Assembly (NCBI RefSeq): GCF_036323735.1
Contig: NC_086024.1
Span: 70,238,924 to 70,302,923 of the forward strand
Source: Rattus norvegicus
Taxonomy: Eukaryota > Chordata > Mammalia > Rodentia > Muridae
DNA length: 64,000 nucleotides
Direction: 5' to 3'
Below are positions 35,848 through 47,599 of the stretch, one piece after another. The notes under the pieces were generated by a model, which ran no database searches, had not been told where the DNA came from, and saw nothing but the letters and a program-made list of their open reading frames with translations. Position 1 is the stretch's first letter; each line of letters opens with the position of its first letter. A program made the position numbers and the translations under genes.

Positions 35848-36362
35848 AAATCTGTGTATGTGTCCCAGGGATCAAACCTGTAACCTATGGATAACAAGCA
35901 GAGTTTTAATTATACAACCACAATGGCATCCAAATGGGATATTTGTGTATATCACATATCACATGAAGAAACTTCTTCTGTTTAAATTTGTTAAGTTTAA
36001 ACCACTTACATTTTTAACTCTATCAACTTTTCTTTTGTGATTAGTGCAAAAATTGTATTTTGTTGTCTATTTTATTGATGGATTTGATGATGGGCATTCA
36101 GCCTTTAAATTCTTATCTATTTTTAATAATTTAACTCAGATATATTAAATTTACAATAACTGTATTTATGTTTATAGTAGACCATTCTATATAAATGTTT
36201 TGTATATTTTTCATATTAACAGTATTATAATTTTAAGAGGGACATAAAAATACATATATGTAAAATTAGCACCAAGGAGACAAAATAACTGGTATCTAGA
36301 TTTCAAAGCCAGTATGGGATACATAACCTGATCATATTTTAAAAAGGAATAATGATCTCAGA
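35848..36362. other. Unannotated AT-rich DNA
   Basis: No gene or dispersed repeat was recognised. Confidence 0.35.
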
Positions 36363-36690
36363 GGATGCTTGCAGCTAACCATCAGACTGAGCCCAGGGAC
36401 TACAATGGAGAAGTTAGAGAACAGACTGAAGGAGGTGAAGGGGTTTGCAACCCCATAGGAAGAACAAAATTTTCAACCAACCAGACCACCCCAACCCCAG
36501 AGCTCCCAGGTAGTAAACCACCAACTAAAGAGAATATACATGGAGTAACCAATGGCTCCAACCGCATATGTACACAGAGGATGGTCTTGTCAGACATCAA
36601 TGGGAGGAGAAGCTCTTGGTCCTGTAAGACTTGTTTCCCCTCTGTAGGGGAATGCCATAGCATTGATGTGGGAGTGGGTGAGTGGTACTG
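36363..36690 (+). mobile_element. L1 3'UTR segment (upstream half of L1 chimera 'D')
   Basis: CATCAGACTGAGCCCAGGGA (36380-36399) through 'AGGGGTTTGCAACCCCATAG' to 'GTAGGGGAATGCCATAGC' is Lx-like L1 3'UTR. It stops without a tail and is joined directly to an L1 5'UTR. Confidence 0.8.
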
Positions 36691-37061
36691 GGAGCATCTT
36701 CCATCTGGGCATAGAAAATCTAGGAGCAGTCAGGGGCAGGACCTTTCCAGTTTCTGCCTACACCCAGAGCTAAAAGCCAGTCACCCGGGAGCATTGACAC
36801 ACATAAGAATAGAGGTAAGACCAACATTTCTGCTCTAAGCGACCTGCCTGGAGACCTCATAGCACACAAACCCAGGAGCAGTCTGGGGTAGGACCCTTCT
36901 ACTTTCTTCCTGTGCCCAGAGCTGAACCAGTCCCACAGTTCTTTCTGTACCCAGATCTGGCTGAAAGAAAACAGGTCTACAGGAGTGCTGACACACAAGC
37001 TTCTAGGAGGGTCAAGCCACTTTCAGAGACAGCAAGACAAGCAAACAACAGAGACAACCTG

Positions 37062-38302
37062 ATGGCTAGAGGCAAGCAGAAGAACCTAAGTAACAGAAGC
37101 CAAGACTAGGCATCATTAGAGCCCAGCTCTCACAACAAAGCAAATACTGGATATCGAAACACACTGGAAAAGCAATATTTGGATTTAAAATCACATCTCA
37201 TGATAAGTATAGAGGACTTTAAGAATGACATAAATAACTCCCTTGAAGAAATACAGGACATCACAGGTAAACAAGTAGAAGCCCTTAAAGAGGAAACATA
37301 AAAATTCCTTAAAGAATTACAGAAATGGGGTTGGGGATTTAGCTCAGTGGTAGAGAGAGCGCTTGCCTAGAGCGCTTGCCTAGCAAGCGCAAGGCCCTGG
37401 GTTCACTCCCCAGCTCCAAAAAAAAAAAAAAAAAAAAGAAAAGAAAAAAAGAATTACAGAAAAACACAACCAAACAGGTGAAAAACAGGTGAAGGAATTG
37501 AATAAAACCATCCAGGACTTAAAAATGGAAATAGAAACAATAAAGAAATCACAAAGAGAGACAACCCTGGAGATAAAAATCCTAGGAAAGAGATCAGAGA
37601 AATAGACACAAGCATCACCAACAGAATACAAGAGAGAGAGAGAGGAGAGAATCACAGGGCCAGAAGATACCATACAAAACATTGTCACAGCTGTCAAAGG
37701 AAAGGTAAAATGCAAAAAGCTCCTGGCCCAAAACATCCAGGAAATCCACGACACAATGAGAAAAGTAAAGCTAAGAATGATAGGTATAGAAGAGAGTGAA
37801 GACTCCCAAATTTAAAGGCCAGTAAATATCTTCAACAAAATTATAGAAGAAAACTTCCCTAACCTAAAAAAAGAGATGCCCATAATCATGAAAGAAGCCT
37901 ACAAAACTCAAAATAGATTGGAGTAGAAAAGGAATTCCTCCCATTGCATAATAGTCAAAACACCAAACGCACAAAACAAAGAATATTAAAAGAAGTAAAG
38001 AAAAAAGGTCTAGTAATATATAAAAGCAGACCTATCAGAATTACACCAGTCTTTTCACCAGAGACTATGAAAGCCAGAAGATCCTGGGCAGCTGTCATAC
38101 AGACCCTAAGAGAACACAAATGCCAGCCCAGGCCACTATATTCAGAAAACTCTCAATTAACATAGACGGAGAAACCAAGATATTCCATGACAAAACCAAC
38201 TTTACACAATATCTTTCCACAAATCCAGCCCTACAAAGGATAATAGATGGAAAATTCCAACACAAGGAGGGAAACTACACCCTAGAAAAAGCAGGAAAGT
38301 AA
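37062..38302 (+). pseudogene. L1 ORF1 remnant, element D, interrupted by an ID element
   Basis: The normal start is kept (ATG at 37062, reading MARGKQKNLSNRSQD), but a TAG stop follows after 15 codons. The ID insertion at 37327-37447 breaks the coiled-coil part. The C-terminal RNA-binding region is readable at 38040-38302 (KARRSWAAVIQTLREHKCQ, then FHDKTNFTQYLSTNPALQRI), with a frameshift between its two halves. It ends at the normal TAA (38300-38302). A copy-number change in a GAGA run (37629-37642) adds another frameshift. It is not functional. Confidence 0.88.
37327..37447 (+). mobile_element. ID element (copy 3) with 15-bp target duplication, inside L1 ORF1
   Basis: The core is at 37327-37418 with an A-rich tail to 37447. 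AAAGAATTACAGAAA is perfectly repeated at 37311-37325 and 37448-37462. A 13-bp internal tandem (AGCGCTTGCCTAG at 37358-37370 and 37371-37383) and an extra GAGA lengthen the core compared with the other three copies. Confidence 0.97.
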
Positions 38303-38650
38303 TATCCTTGAAAAGAAACCAAAAAAAAAAAAAAAAGAGAGAGACACATAAACGTAATCCCACCACTAACAACAAAAATAACAGAAAACAGCAACCAGTA
38401 TTCCTTAACATCTCCTAACACAGTGGACTCATTTCCCCCATAAAAAGACATAAACTTAACAGAATTGATACATAAAGAGGACTTTGTATTTTGCTACATA
38501 CAGGAACCATACCTCAGAGACAAAGACAGACACTACCTCAGAGTAAAAGACTGTTATTCATTTACATGTGTTTAGGGCAGATCACTTGGTACTGGGTACC
38601 CTATCAGAGTTTTACCTCGTTCATCAACCATTGATTGCTGCTAACTTCTC

Positions 38651-38704
38651 TTATATTTTTGGCTGTGAGCCTAGCCTTTAACGGCTGAGCCATCTCTCCA
38701 GCCC
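38651..38704 (-). pseudogene. 4.5SI RNA retropseudogene, 5' half (copy 2)
   Basis: Read on the minus strand, 54 nt run from GGGCTGGAGAGATGGCTCAG (38704) to AAAAATATAA (38651), matching the first ~54 nt of 4.5SI RNA. The target duplication is TGCTGCTAACTTCTC (38636-38650) and TGCTGGTAACTTCTC (38705-38719), 15 bp with one mismatch. There is no added poly(A) tail. The RNA-derived sequence stops just where 4.5SI RNA reads GAG, and the target supplies the same three bases. Confidence 0.88.
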
Positions 38705-38876
38705 TGCTGGTAACTTCTCATCTAGTTATGGGACCTGGCAAAATGAAAATTTTGTTTAGGCAGCCACATCATTAACATTTCATAAGTACACATTCCTTTT
38801 CATGTCTACCAGGTACTTCCTAACATTGTATTCTGGTCTTTTTGCTCCTGCAATCTTTGTAACCCCTCCCCTTTTA

Positions 38877-40255
38877 AACGTTTTATTAATCGTTCAATTC
38901 ATTTACATTTTAAGTGATGCCCCACTTACCTGTTACCCCTCCAACAATCCCCATCACATGATATCCCATTTCCTGTTTACCCCTCCACCAACACTCCATC
39001 TCACATCTGCCCTCCCCCCTCCTCTTTGCTTGTATGAGGGTACTTCCCCACCTTCCCACATTGCTCCAGCATCTCTCTATGTTGAGCGTCTAACATCCCT
39101 GGCACCAAGGGCCTCGCCTACCATTGCTGTCAGGCAAGGCCATCTTTTACTACATATGTATCTGGAACCATGGATCCCTCCAGGTTCATTCCTTGGTTGG
39201 TGGTCTAGATTCTGGGAGAACTGGTTTTTTCCCATTGTATAAATGTTATTTTCACACCCTCTAATATGGATATGTTACCATGTTGCTCAGTGATGTGATT
39301 CACAGGTTTTCAGCTCTGAAGGCAGTTGTCACTACCCCTTGGTGCTTGTACAGCACCTTTGAGTAAAATGAGGCCTGAGTCCTCAGGGAAGAAGCCTCTA
39401 AGTATGTTCCAGCATAGTTGGTATATATCCTGTGTGGTATGTGGTTTCAACAAGAGCAGTATCACAACTTGAAATTCTGGGATGCAAGCAAACAAAAGTA
39501 CTCTAATAACCTGTATCGTTCTGAGTATTTCTTGGACCTTACTGATCAACAACTGAACAGGAAGTTCCCATGTATGGCACTTGGGGTTTGGTTCTGATTT
39601 CCCCTTTTGTAGCCCCTGTACCTTAACATATGCTCAATTCTGCATATTCTTAGACATCATGAACGTTCTCTTTGTTGTTTGGGTAGATATTTCAGTTAAC
39701 ATACTTAAGTCTAAATATTCAGGACTAGGATATACAAATAAGGGAGAACATGAAATGCTTGTTTTGTGAGTCTGGGCTCCATCATTCATTTTCTTATTTT
39801 CCAGTTCCACCCATTTTCCTTCAAGTTTCATTTTTCTTTACAACTGAATAGTATGCCAGTGTGAATATGCACCATATTTTCATTATCTATTTATTACATG
39901 ATAGACACCTAGGCTAATTATATTTTGGAGTTCTTGTGAGTAGATTCATGAAAGATCAAGTCTTAAGGTAGATATTGAGAAGTGATATAGCTGGGTCATA
40001 TGATAGACTTACTTTTAGCTTTATGAGAATTTTCCACTCTGATGTCAATGCTGGCTTGCAAACATGCAATTCCCACATCAGTGAATGAAATTTCCAATTT
40101 CCCTGTATTCTCAGCTCACCAACCTTTGATGTCAGTCATTGCCTTGATCTTAGCCATTCTAATTAGGGTAAGAGAAATCTTAAAGTACTTTTAATTTGAA
40201 TTTTCCTAATTGCTAAATATGAAAAACATGCTTTAAGATATATTTAAACATTTAC
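38877..40255 (-). mobile_element. Lx-like L1, 3'UTR and ORF2 end
   Basis: The minus-strand 3'UTR starts at 'AACGTTTTATTAATC' and passes through 'TCATTCCTTGGTTGGTGGTC'. Further along is the antisense of terminal ORF2; a 65-residue minus frame at 39634-39831 begins MKLEGKWVELEN, the typical end of L1 ORF2. Old copy, no intact ORF. Confidence 0.8.
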
Positions 40256-40262
40256 TCCCAAG

Positions 40263-40545
40263 TTGCTGGTAATGTCTGATGAGGTGGGGCAGCCAGCTTT
40301 CCTCAAGGATGATAGTCATGGGGAGGTGACTTGGAGAGTTTACAGCTTTGCCCACTTCTGGTTTTCTCCCTGCTTCAAGCTTGCATTTACCAAAGAGGTC
40401 TTACAGCTTCCAGCTCTTGCTGCCTGCAGCCATGCTCACTATAACCTGTAGATTTGCTAAGGACACTCTTCTATAACTTGTCCTGGTCATAGTGTTTAGT
40501 TGCAGCACTGGAAGATTAATTGGTATACAGAGCTAGGTCTGGGAA
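40263..40545. mobile_element. Rodent MER-type repeat end (URR1/RMER-like)
   Basis: CTTGTCCTGGTCATAGTGTT (40478-40497) followed by 'GCAGCACTGGAAGATTAATT' resembles the terminal part of a common rodent repeat that ends 'GGTCATGGTGTTTCATCAC'. The family is not certain. Confidence 0.45.
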
Positions 40546-40659
40546 TTCATAGGTGACAAAGCGGGATTAGGTTCTGGGTGGTGCTAGAAATAAAAATGCA
40601 GGGACAGTGCAGGATGGCAGGGATCTTTCTTAAACTTTTACAACAATCATCTTGAAGCT

Positions 40660-40714
40660 ACTCTCTCTCTCTCTCTCTCCATCTCTCTTGCTCTGTGTGT
40701 TTGTGTGTGTGTGT
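40660..40714. repeat. (CT)n/(GT)n compound microsatellite
   Basis: A CT run (40660-40690) is followed by a short GT run (40693-40714). Confidence 0.9.
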
Positions 40715-40890
40715 TTTATAACAATATTAATGTATTTTGTGTTTTGTTTGAATTTTTGTTTGTGCATGTGTGCATTTTTGGTGTCCACAGAAGACAAAAA
40801 AAGGTACTTGGTTCCCTGGAATTAAAGTTATGAATGATTGAGATCACTGAGTGGTGGTGAAATTGAACCTCAGCCTACTCTCCAGCTCCT
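40715..40890 (-). mobile_element. B3-like SINE (degenerate)
   Basis: The antisense order 'TGCATGTGTGCATTTTTGGT', 'CCTGGAATTAAAGTTATGAA', 'GAACCTCAGCC' and 'CTCCAGCTCCT' follows B3/B2-type SINEs from tail to head. The adjoining GT run may be part of its tail. Confidence 0.55.
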
Positions 40891-41150
40891 GTGAAACACT
40901 TTTCTCACCATTATAGCCTCCTCTCTAGTTTCCTGACCTCTCCCTACATGTATGTTTACCTAAATATCATATTTTCTTTTCAATACCCAGGACCTGCATG
41001 TAACAGAAAATATATAGTATTTCTCTGCATCTGGGTTACTTCATTTTATTTATTTATCAATTCCATCCATTTCCTGCAAACTGCATAATTTCATTGTACG
41101 TATCATATTTTAACTATGTATATAATTTACATAGACATATAAGTTGGTTC
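40891..41150 (-). mobile_element. Old L1 fragment (3' end region)
   Basis: ATTCCATCCATTTCCTGCAA (41061-41080) and its surroundings resemble the antisense end of L1 ORF2/3'UTR. Strongly diverged. Confidence 0.5.
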
Positions 41151-41639
41151 ATTTTATGGTTGTGAATAGATCATCAATGAGCATAGGTAGACAGGTACAT
41201 GTCTGGCAGGATATAGGGTCAGTTGGGTACAGCTTGTCATATAGTAGTACAGATGAGTCACAGGAAAATTGTGTATTAGACAAATTCTTTGTTTTGGGAG
41301 AACTCCAAATTAATTTTTTTCTCAGTGACTATACGCATTTATAGTCCAAGCAATATTGAATATGTGTTATTCTTTTTCCACATCACATCAGTATTTTTGC
41401 CATTAGCTTCTTTGATGATAATTATTCTGATTAAGCTCAAATAAACTTCACAAACAACTTTCAGTGTTAAAGAGAAACAAAAACTTTCAATAAACAAATA
41501 TGGCAATAATCTCCACCTTTTATTCTCAAAAGAATTATACACATGACCAGTAAGAAAATTTCAACATGCTTAGCTATTAAAACGTGCACATTAAAGACAT
41601 TTATGAAGTTCTTGTTAATTCATGGGGTCATTTCTTTTC
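41151..41639. other. Unannotated DNA
   Basis: No gene or clear repeat was recognised. It may be further diverged L1. Confidence 0.3.
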
Positions 41640-43140
41640 CTATTGGAGCCCAATTCATAACTTTCTTGCTTATGTCTATATCTTCAAGTGTTTCCCTCAG
41701 TTGCTTTTTTAGAAGTTTTAGAGCTTATTTTTGTGTGGAGTGAATTTAATTTCATTTTCTACAGGCTGTCTAGCTTTTGCCAGCACTATTTGTTGACCGG
41801 GCTTTCTTTGTTGACTTGTTGACAACTTTGTCAAATATTTAACTGAGGTGACCTCAGCTGCCCAAGTTTATTTTTGGATCTGCTGTGATAGTCTCTTCTG
41901 GTTTTGTGCCATTGCCATGCTCCCTTTGTAACAGAGCTCTTATTGAGATCAAGTATTGTAGCATCTCTAGGGTATTATTCTTCTTAGGACTGCTTTGTTT
42001 ATATGGTATCTATTTTGTTTTAATATAATATTTAGGCTATTTTTTCTACTATGGAGAGATCATTTTAGATCTTAATGTGAAGTATACTGTAGATTGTTTC
42101 TATACAATTTTGAAGCTATTATGAAAGGGATACATTTTTAATTTTTCTCTCAGCAAGTTTTTAGTGGTCGTGCATAGAAGCTTCTCATATTTTGTTTATT
42201 GATTTGGATATTGTCACTTTATTGAGAATGTTAGATCTAATATTTTCAGTTGGATTCTGTGGGATCTTTGAAGAATTATTTACAAAGAAAACCAATCATT
42301 TATTTTCTCCTTTTTTTTCTTTTTATTATCAGCTCTCTCTTGGCTTACTCTTCTGGCTGAGACTTTGTACATTGCATTGACTAGGAGTGCAGAGAGTAAG
42401 CATTCTTACCTCTTTCCGAATTTTAGAAAAAATGCTCTGTATTTTTACCCATGTACTTTAATGTTGGCTAGAGGTATGCCATAATCACCTTTATTATGTG
42501 AAGGTATGTTCACTCTATTCTTAATCTCTGACTATTTATTGTGAATGATGTTGAACATTTTAAAACTATTTTTCTTAATCTATTACAATTATGCTATTTC
42601 TTCCCTTATGTGTATTTGCATCATATATTTCTTGATTTTCCTATAGAGTTGAAATTTTGCACTTCTGGAATGAAAGTAATCTAAATGTATAATGTTAGCA
42701 TGTACTTTATTTGGCTTGCAACTACATTCTTGATACTTTTCAGATGTTTTACATCAGAGAAATTACTATATTATTTTGTTAATACATTTGTATTCACTAT
42801 TGGTATCAAGTGAATACCAGTTTTGATGAAAGAGTTCAGTCGTACAGCTTCTCTTTTATTTTATGGAACATAGTGAGAAATGTATGGTTATAATATCATC
42901 AAGAGTTCAACAATATTTAATGGTGAGTTTGTCTAGTCCTGAGCTTTCCCTTTTAATTTTAATTTAAAATATCTATGCTTTGCTGAGAATGTTTTCTCTT
43001 TTTGAAATGAGGTGTCACATTTGAGCTCAAATCTATCTTATAATAATTTATTTACTTTATTTTCTGAATGTTCCTTCTAAATTTTCTAGTTCTCCTTGAT
43101 TTTGTATCTGTTGAAGACATTTTTTAACATGACACGATTT
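41640..43140 (-). mobile_element. Ancient L1M-like ORF2 region
   Basis: A long minus-strand match to old mammalian L1 ORF2 in consistent order: the 3' part at 41700-42000 ('TTTGCCAGCACTATTTGTTG'), the middle at 42170-42470 ('ACTAGGAGTGCAGAGAGTAA'), then the RT region at 42480-42560 ('CTTTATTATGTGAAGGTATG'). It is full of indels with no open ORF. Confidence 0.8.
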
Positions 43141-44029
43141 ACACTTTATTTTGAAAAGCAAGATTTTTCTAATTTTAAAGTAAAATAACATGTAACATTT
43201 AGCTGATAGTGAGACACTGCAGTTTTTAACACATGTTTTTGCTGTGTCAGCTCGGCAGAATGATGGAAAACCTCTCATTCCCCTTGCTTGTCCTTTTTGC
43301 GTTGGCAATTCCATTCCCTAGAATGTTGTCACTGAAGTTTGCATTTAAGACATATATATTTCTATGGAACATAAGCTGGTACACTATGGATGGAAGAAAT
43401 ATGAAGGTACTCATCAATAATTGTCTTTGAATCTCCTGTGGATGTTTTAAAAATACACATATTACAAACTTTATTTTGATAAATAGAAGTACTGCAGGTG
43501 AAATTTGTTATATGTATATTTCCTAGTGAGGCTCTTCTGTTTTCCACAGTATATTGTGGAGGCTTTTGGTTATTTTCAAATATTTTGATACATATCCTTT
43601 CTTTTTCAGCCTTTAGTTATTTAAGAGAAATTAATCAAACATTAAATGATATCTATAAAGCTTCAGCTATCAGAGGCAATGTAATGACTTATTTGAAAAT
43701 AATTTCAAGCACGAAGAAAATTTAATAATATGATACAGTATGGAGATATTATAAGTAAAAACAGAAATAATAATAGATTATTATTACAAAATGCATTTGA
43801 CTGGCTAACATTGGTTAATTATCTATTGAATGATTTGTGGTAGATTTATGTTTTTAAAGATTGCCTTAGGCACTGGGTTTGAGTCTCAGGACTAAAAAGA
43901 AATTACCTCAGAAGGAATACCCAGAACTTACAAGCAGAACAGAGGGCATATTTCTTTGTTTGTTTGTTCCTTGTTTGACTGTGATAATAGTCACCTGTGA
44001 TTTGTGAGGGGGTGGGAATAAACAGATTC
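43141..44029. other. Unannotated DNA
   Basis: No gene or clear repeat. Minor frames of 60-85 codons on both strands lack support. Confidence 0.35.
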
Positions 44030-44136
44030 CTAAAAAATTGCAGCTCAGTCGGCTGCTGATTGGGCCTCTCAGAGGTATCCGCAGAGCTCCCAGACACTGA
44101 ACCACCAACCAGGCCACATACAGGAGCTGGTCCTAG

Positions 44137-44213
<77 letters not shown>

Positions 44214-44425
44214 GTATGTATATAAAACAGAGGACTGGCCTCAGAGGGAGATGATGCACTGAATCCTTAAGAGACTTGATGGGACACAAGGAGGGGGAAG
44301 GTCTGGTAGAAAAGGAGTACTCTCTCTCTCTGGGGTTAAAGAAGGACAAATTGGATGAGGAAATGTGAGAGGGGGAACCAAGAGGAGGAGCAATGGCTGA
44401 AATTGTAAAAAAAAAATTAAAAACA
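44030..44425 (+). mobile_element. Lx-like L1 3'UTR with an expanded CA tract
   Basis: AGCTCCCAGACACTGAACCA (44084-44103), 'CAGAGGACTGGCCTCAGAGG' (44229-44248) and 'CCTTAAGAGACTTGATGGG' follow an Lx-type 3'UTR to its A-rich end (44407-44425). The normal short CACATA stretch has grown into a long CA microsatellite. Confidence 0.7.
44139..44223. repeat. (CA)n-(TA)n microsatellite
   Basis: About 33 CA units, then TATATATGTATGTATATA. Confidence 0.95.
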
Positions 44426-46451
44426 TATTAGAAGTCAAAGTCTTTATGACACTCTTAAAAAACTACACACAAGTAGGGCATAATGAGTTTTCCAAATATT
44501 TTATTCTAGAAATTTATGTAAGTGGCAATAAATTTAATTTTGAGTTGATACTGTTTTATTTAACAAAATAAGGATATGTTATTCTACTCATTTATTGCTC
44601 CCTTCATTTACTTATTCATCCATCATTTGTCCAATTATCAAAATATTCCTTTGTTTATATTTAGACACCTCTGATGAACTTTTGAACACTGTAAGGATTA
44701 TGCTGGTCACTTTCAAAATTTGCAGCAAATGTCTACCTAAATTGAATTTAAAAATATATTTATGGTATTTAATGTTTACATATGTAGCACTCAAGAGGTT
44801 AAAGCTGAAGAATTTCCAATATACAATAACACCTAGACTTCTAAACTAACAAACAAAAAACTAACCAAATAAAAACTACAAAGAAAACAAATGAAAAACA
44901 ACAAACAAAAACAACAAAAAACTAAATTCAGCTAAAGTTATATAAGTATACCATTTTACATACATAATTTAAAAACGAGCAATTGAGAAAAGGTCTTTTT
45001 GATAAAATAATCAAATAAAAAGTCTAAGCTTTCTTTATAAAATTAAATTTGAACAAATTTATTACTGCAATTTCTTGATTAATGTGACTAAAATGGACAA
45101 AGTAAATGTAAAACTTAAGTGATATTGTAAATATTAATCTGAAGAAAAACAAGTAAGTTATCCTGGCTACTTGATCTAAAGTTTCTGGGCAGAATAATAT
45201 GAATTAGGTAAGCAAAAGCACAACCGTATTTTCCTGTGGAATTGCCAAGTAAGCTATTATTTCCAATATTTATTCGGTGATGAATATGGACCTCTTTCCT
45301 TCAGATAACAGGGGTAAAATAGCTGCAGAATAAGTTAATAGTGAAAGGCCAATATAAACAAGTAAGTGTTAAGAATATTTAAATCATTAGCCTCAAAACG
45401 GATCAACTTAATGGTATGTAAATCTCATCCAGTCACGTGACTACTTAAAGAAACAAAAATAAAGTCCAGATTCTCCAAAACAATCATGAATGAGTACAGC
45501 ATGTAGTTTGCTTTACAACTCAAAACCTCATCAGGTTTTCTAATGTCATCCTGCCCTGTGAATTTGATTTTATAGCCATCATAATTGCATGAGACAGTAC
45601 CTTTAGATAAATAGACTTCATTAGTGTGTTGGTAAACTTGCATATGTTTATCTATACATATGCATGTGCACTGCATTTGTAATTTATGCATATATTCAAA
45701 AATTTACATATTTGTATATAGCGTGATATATATATATACATATATATGTATATATATACACACACACACATATCTACTTAGGATGGGCACATGCATGTGT
45801 GTGTGTGCATGTTTTTTCTATGTACAAATGCAGTGCTGTGTAATAGAACCCTGGGAACATGTTTTTTTGTTTGTTTGTTTGTTTTGCAGGAAGTAGGTTA
45901 AAGTTTAGAAACATGGAATGAAAAGATCATCAAGAAGGCTCAGACTTAATCTTCCACTCTTAAGTTATAATGTACTTTAGAGTTAAAGCTTCACACAATC
46001 TGTCTTGAAACAGTCCTTGAAAAGAGCAGTTGGACTTGGCTCAGATAAGAACATTAACATTGCCACAATTTGGCTTAGAACTGTATTCTAAGAAGAAACA
46101 AAACAAAACACAGATGTCCACTGAAACACATTTCTAATAAGTTAAACAGAAAACACTATGGAAACATTCATAAAACAGACGAAGTTGATTGTATTTCATT
46201 GGAATTTGCCATCATCTAAACTGAATCTGGTGATAATTCACTTTATTTAGACTGATTACAGAAACAGATATAAGGATTTATGTAAATTGGAAGGCTGTAA
46301 TTTAAACAAAATTGGTATGGGTTCAATTATAGTCTTAAAGTTATTTTATGAAAGCACCTTTGATTAAACGCTAATTAAATATCAATATTAATGGATAATA
46401 ATTAATGGACTTTATAAGTGAATGTATAAGATATGGAATGGAAAAATGAAG
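44426..46451. other. Unannotated DNA with simple repeats
   Basis: Contains an A/AAC-rich tract (44850-44930), an alternating TA/CA tract (45726-45772) and a (GTTT)n run (45861-45885). No gene was recognised. Confidence 0.4.
45726..45772. repeat. (TA)n-(CA)n microsatellite
   Basis: Alternating TATATACA-type sequence followed by seven CA units. Confidence 0.9.
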
Positions 46452-46672
46452 TCATAGGAGATGGTTCAGTGGATAAAGTGCTTGCTGTGCAAGTGTAAGA
46501 ACCCACAGATAGATCTGAAATTCTATTATTTCTATGGAAAGATGGGGAATGGATTCAGAATCCTGGAAGCTCATCAAACAGCAAACCTGACATACACAGG
46601 AGAAAACTATAAGAGATCATGCCTCAAAACAAAGAAGAAAGAAAACCTGACCTCTGACATCTACTCATATGG
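46452..46672 (+). mobile_element. B4-family SINE (B4A/RSINE-like)
   Basis: A tRNA-like head (GAGATGGTTCAGTGGATAAA, 46459-46478) with 'GCTTGCTGTGCAAGTGTAAG' leads to a B1-derived part ('GATCATGCCTCAAAACAAAG'). It ends in 'AACCTGACCTCTGACATCTA'. This head-to-tail order is diagnostic of B4. Confidence 0.75.
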
Positions 46673-47599
46673 AGTGGCTCATGAACTCGCTCCTCTGTAT
46701 GTCCTTGGTGATCTATGTGCAATGAATAGTGATTCATATCTCCCCAGGAAAGAATAGTGCAACACTAAGCGCATAATCTTCACTACCACTTTAACTCTGA
46801 ATACCTGAGAAAAGGTAAGTGGCTGCTGATCAGATAAAGATTCTTCAAATATTTCTTTCCTCAGAATTCTTGTGACGCTCACTTGTTTGTTTTGCTAGAG
46901 TTTTACTTCTTGGACTCATTGGTAGAGCTATTTATCATATATTTCGTCATAACTGACTCCTGGTTGTACTCAACAAACTGTTCACTCCAGTGTGTGCTTA
47001 ATCTAGGTTTAAGTTGCGAAATTTCTTCCACTCTTGTTCTACCTTGCACTGTATTCTGACATGTATCCATGTTGGTTTCATATTCTTTTGAAGCTTCTGT
47101 CATTAAACTGAACCTAGAGTCTGGCTTATTAAGAGTCAGAAAGAAGTCAATCAAACAAGATAAATAAACAAAGCTCATCCATCTCAGGAAGCTCTTAATA
47201 ATTACAAGATTCACAAAGCCCTTGGTTAGTATGTTATAACAATAACAATTGCTGGAGAAAGAATAATCTACTATCTGCCAACTTACCTACAACTTGTCCA
47301 TGGAGCTATAAGAAAGCAGTTTTCCTCTATCATTGCACAGGTTGGGCTGTATTTCTGGCGATATAAAACTAGAACCTCAACATTAACAAACCTTACACAA
47401 AATCCCTTAAGTAGATTTGCTAAACTCACTGTTTCCTTAAGCTGAATGTGGGCAGAATAATATCTTTTATCTGTATTCAGTGCCCTATCTTGTGTGAATT
47501 GGTGTTTCTTCATATTTCCCCAGGAAAAAAGTCATGCAACGAGATTTCTGGTAGAATGTGCCTTTCACCCACCCATCCACCAACCTAAAAAATATTCAT
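46673..47599. other. Unannotated DNA
   Basis: No gene or clear repeat was recognised. Confidence 0.35.

Larger units (their letters stand above)
36691..38555 (+). mobile_element. Rat-type L1 'D': 5'UTR, ORF1, start of ORF2 (3'-truncated)
   Basis: The 5'UTR (36691-37061), all of ORF1 and roughly the first 200 bp of ORF2 are present. The match ends near 38555 in the early endonuclease region. The 5'UTR contains two related units starting AGGAGCAGTC at 36722 and 36874 (152 bp apart). An ID element is inserted within ORF1 at 37326. Confidence 0.85.

Noticed and set aside
35712..36040. Cys-Val and His-Thr rich frames
   Set aside because: Both strands of a GT microsatellite.
43903..44349. 148-codon minus-strand frame
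   Set aside because: Runs through the CA tract and the antisense L1 3'UTR.
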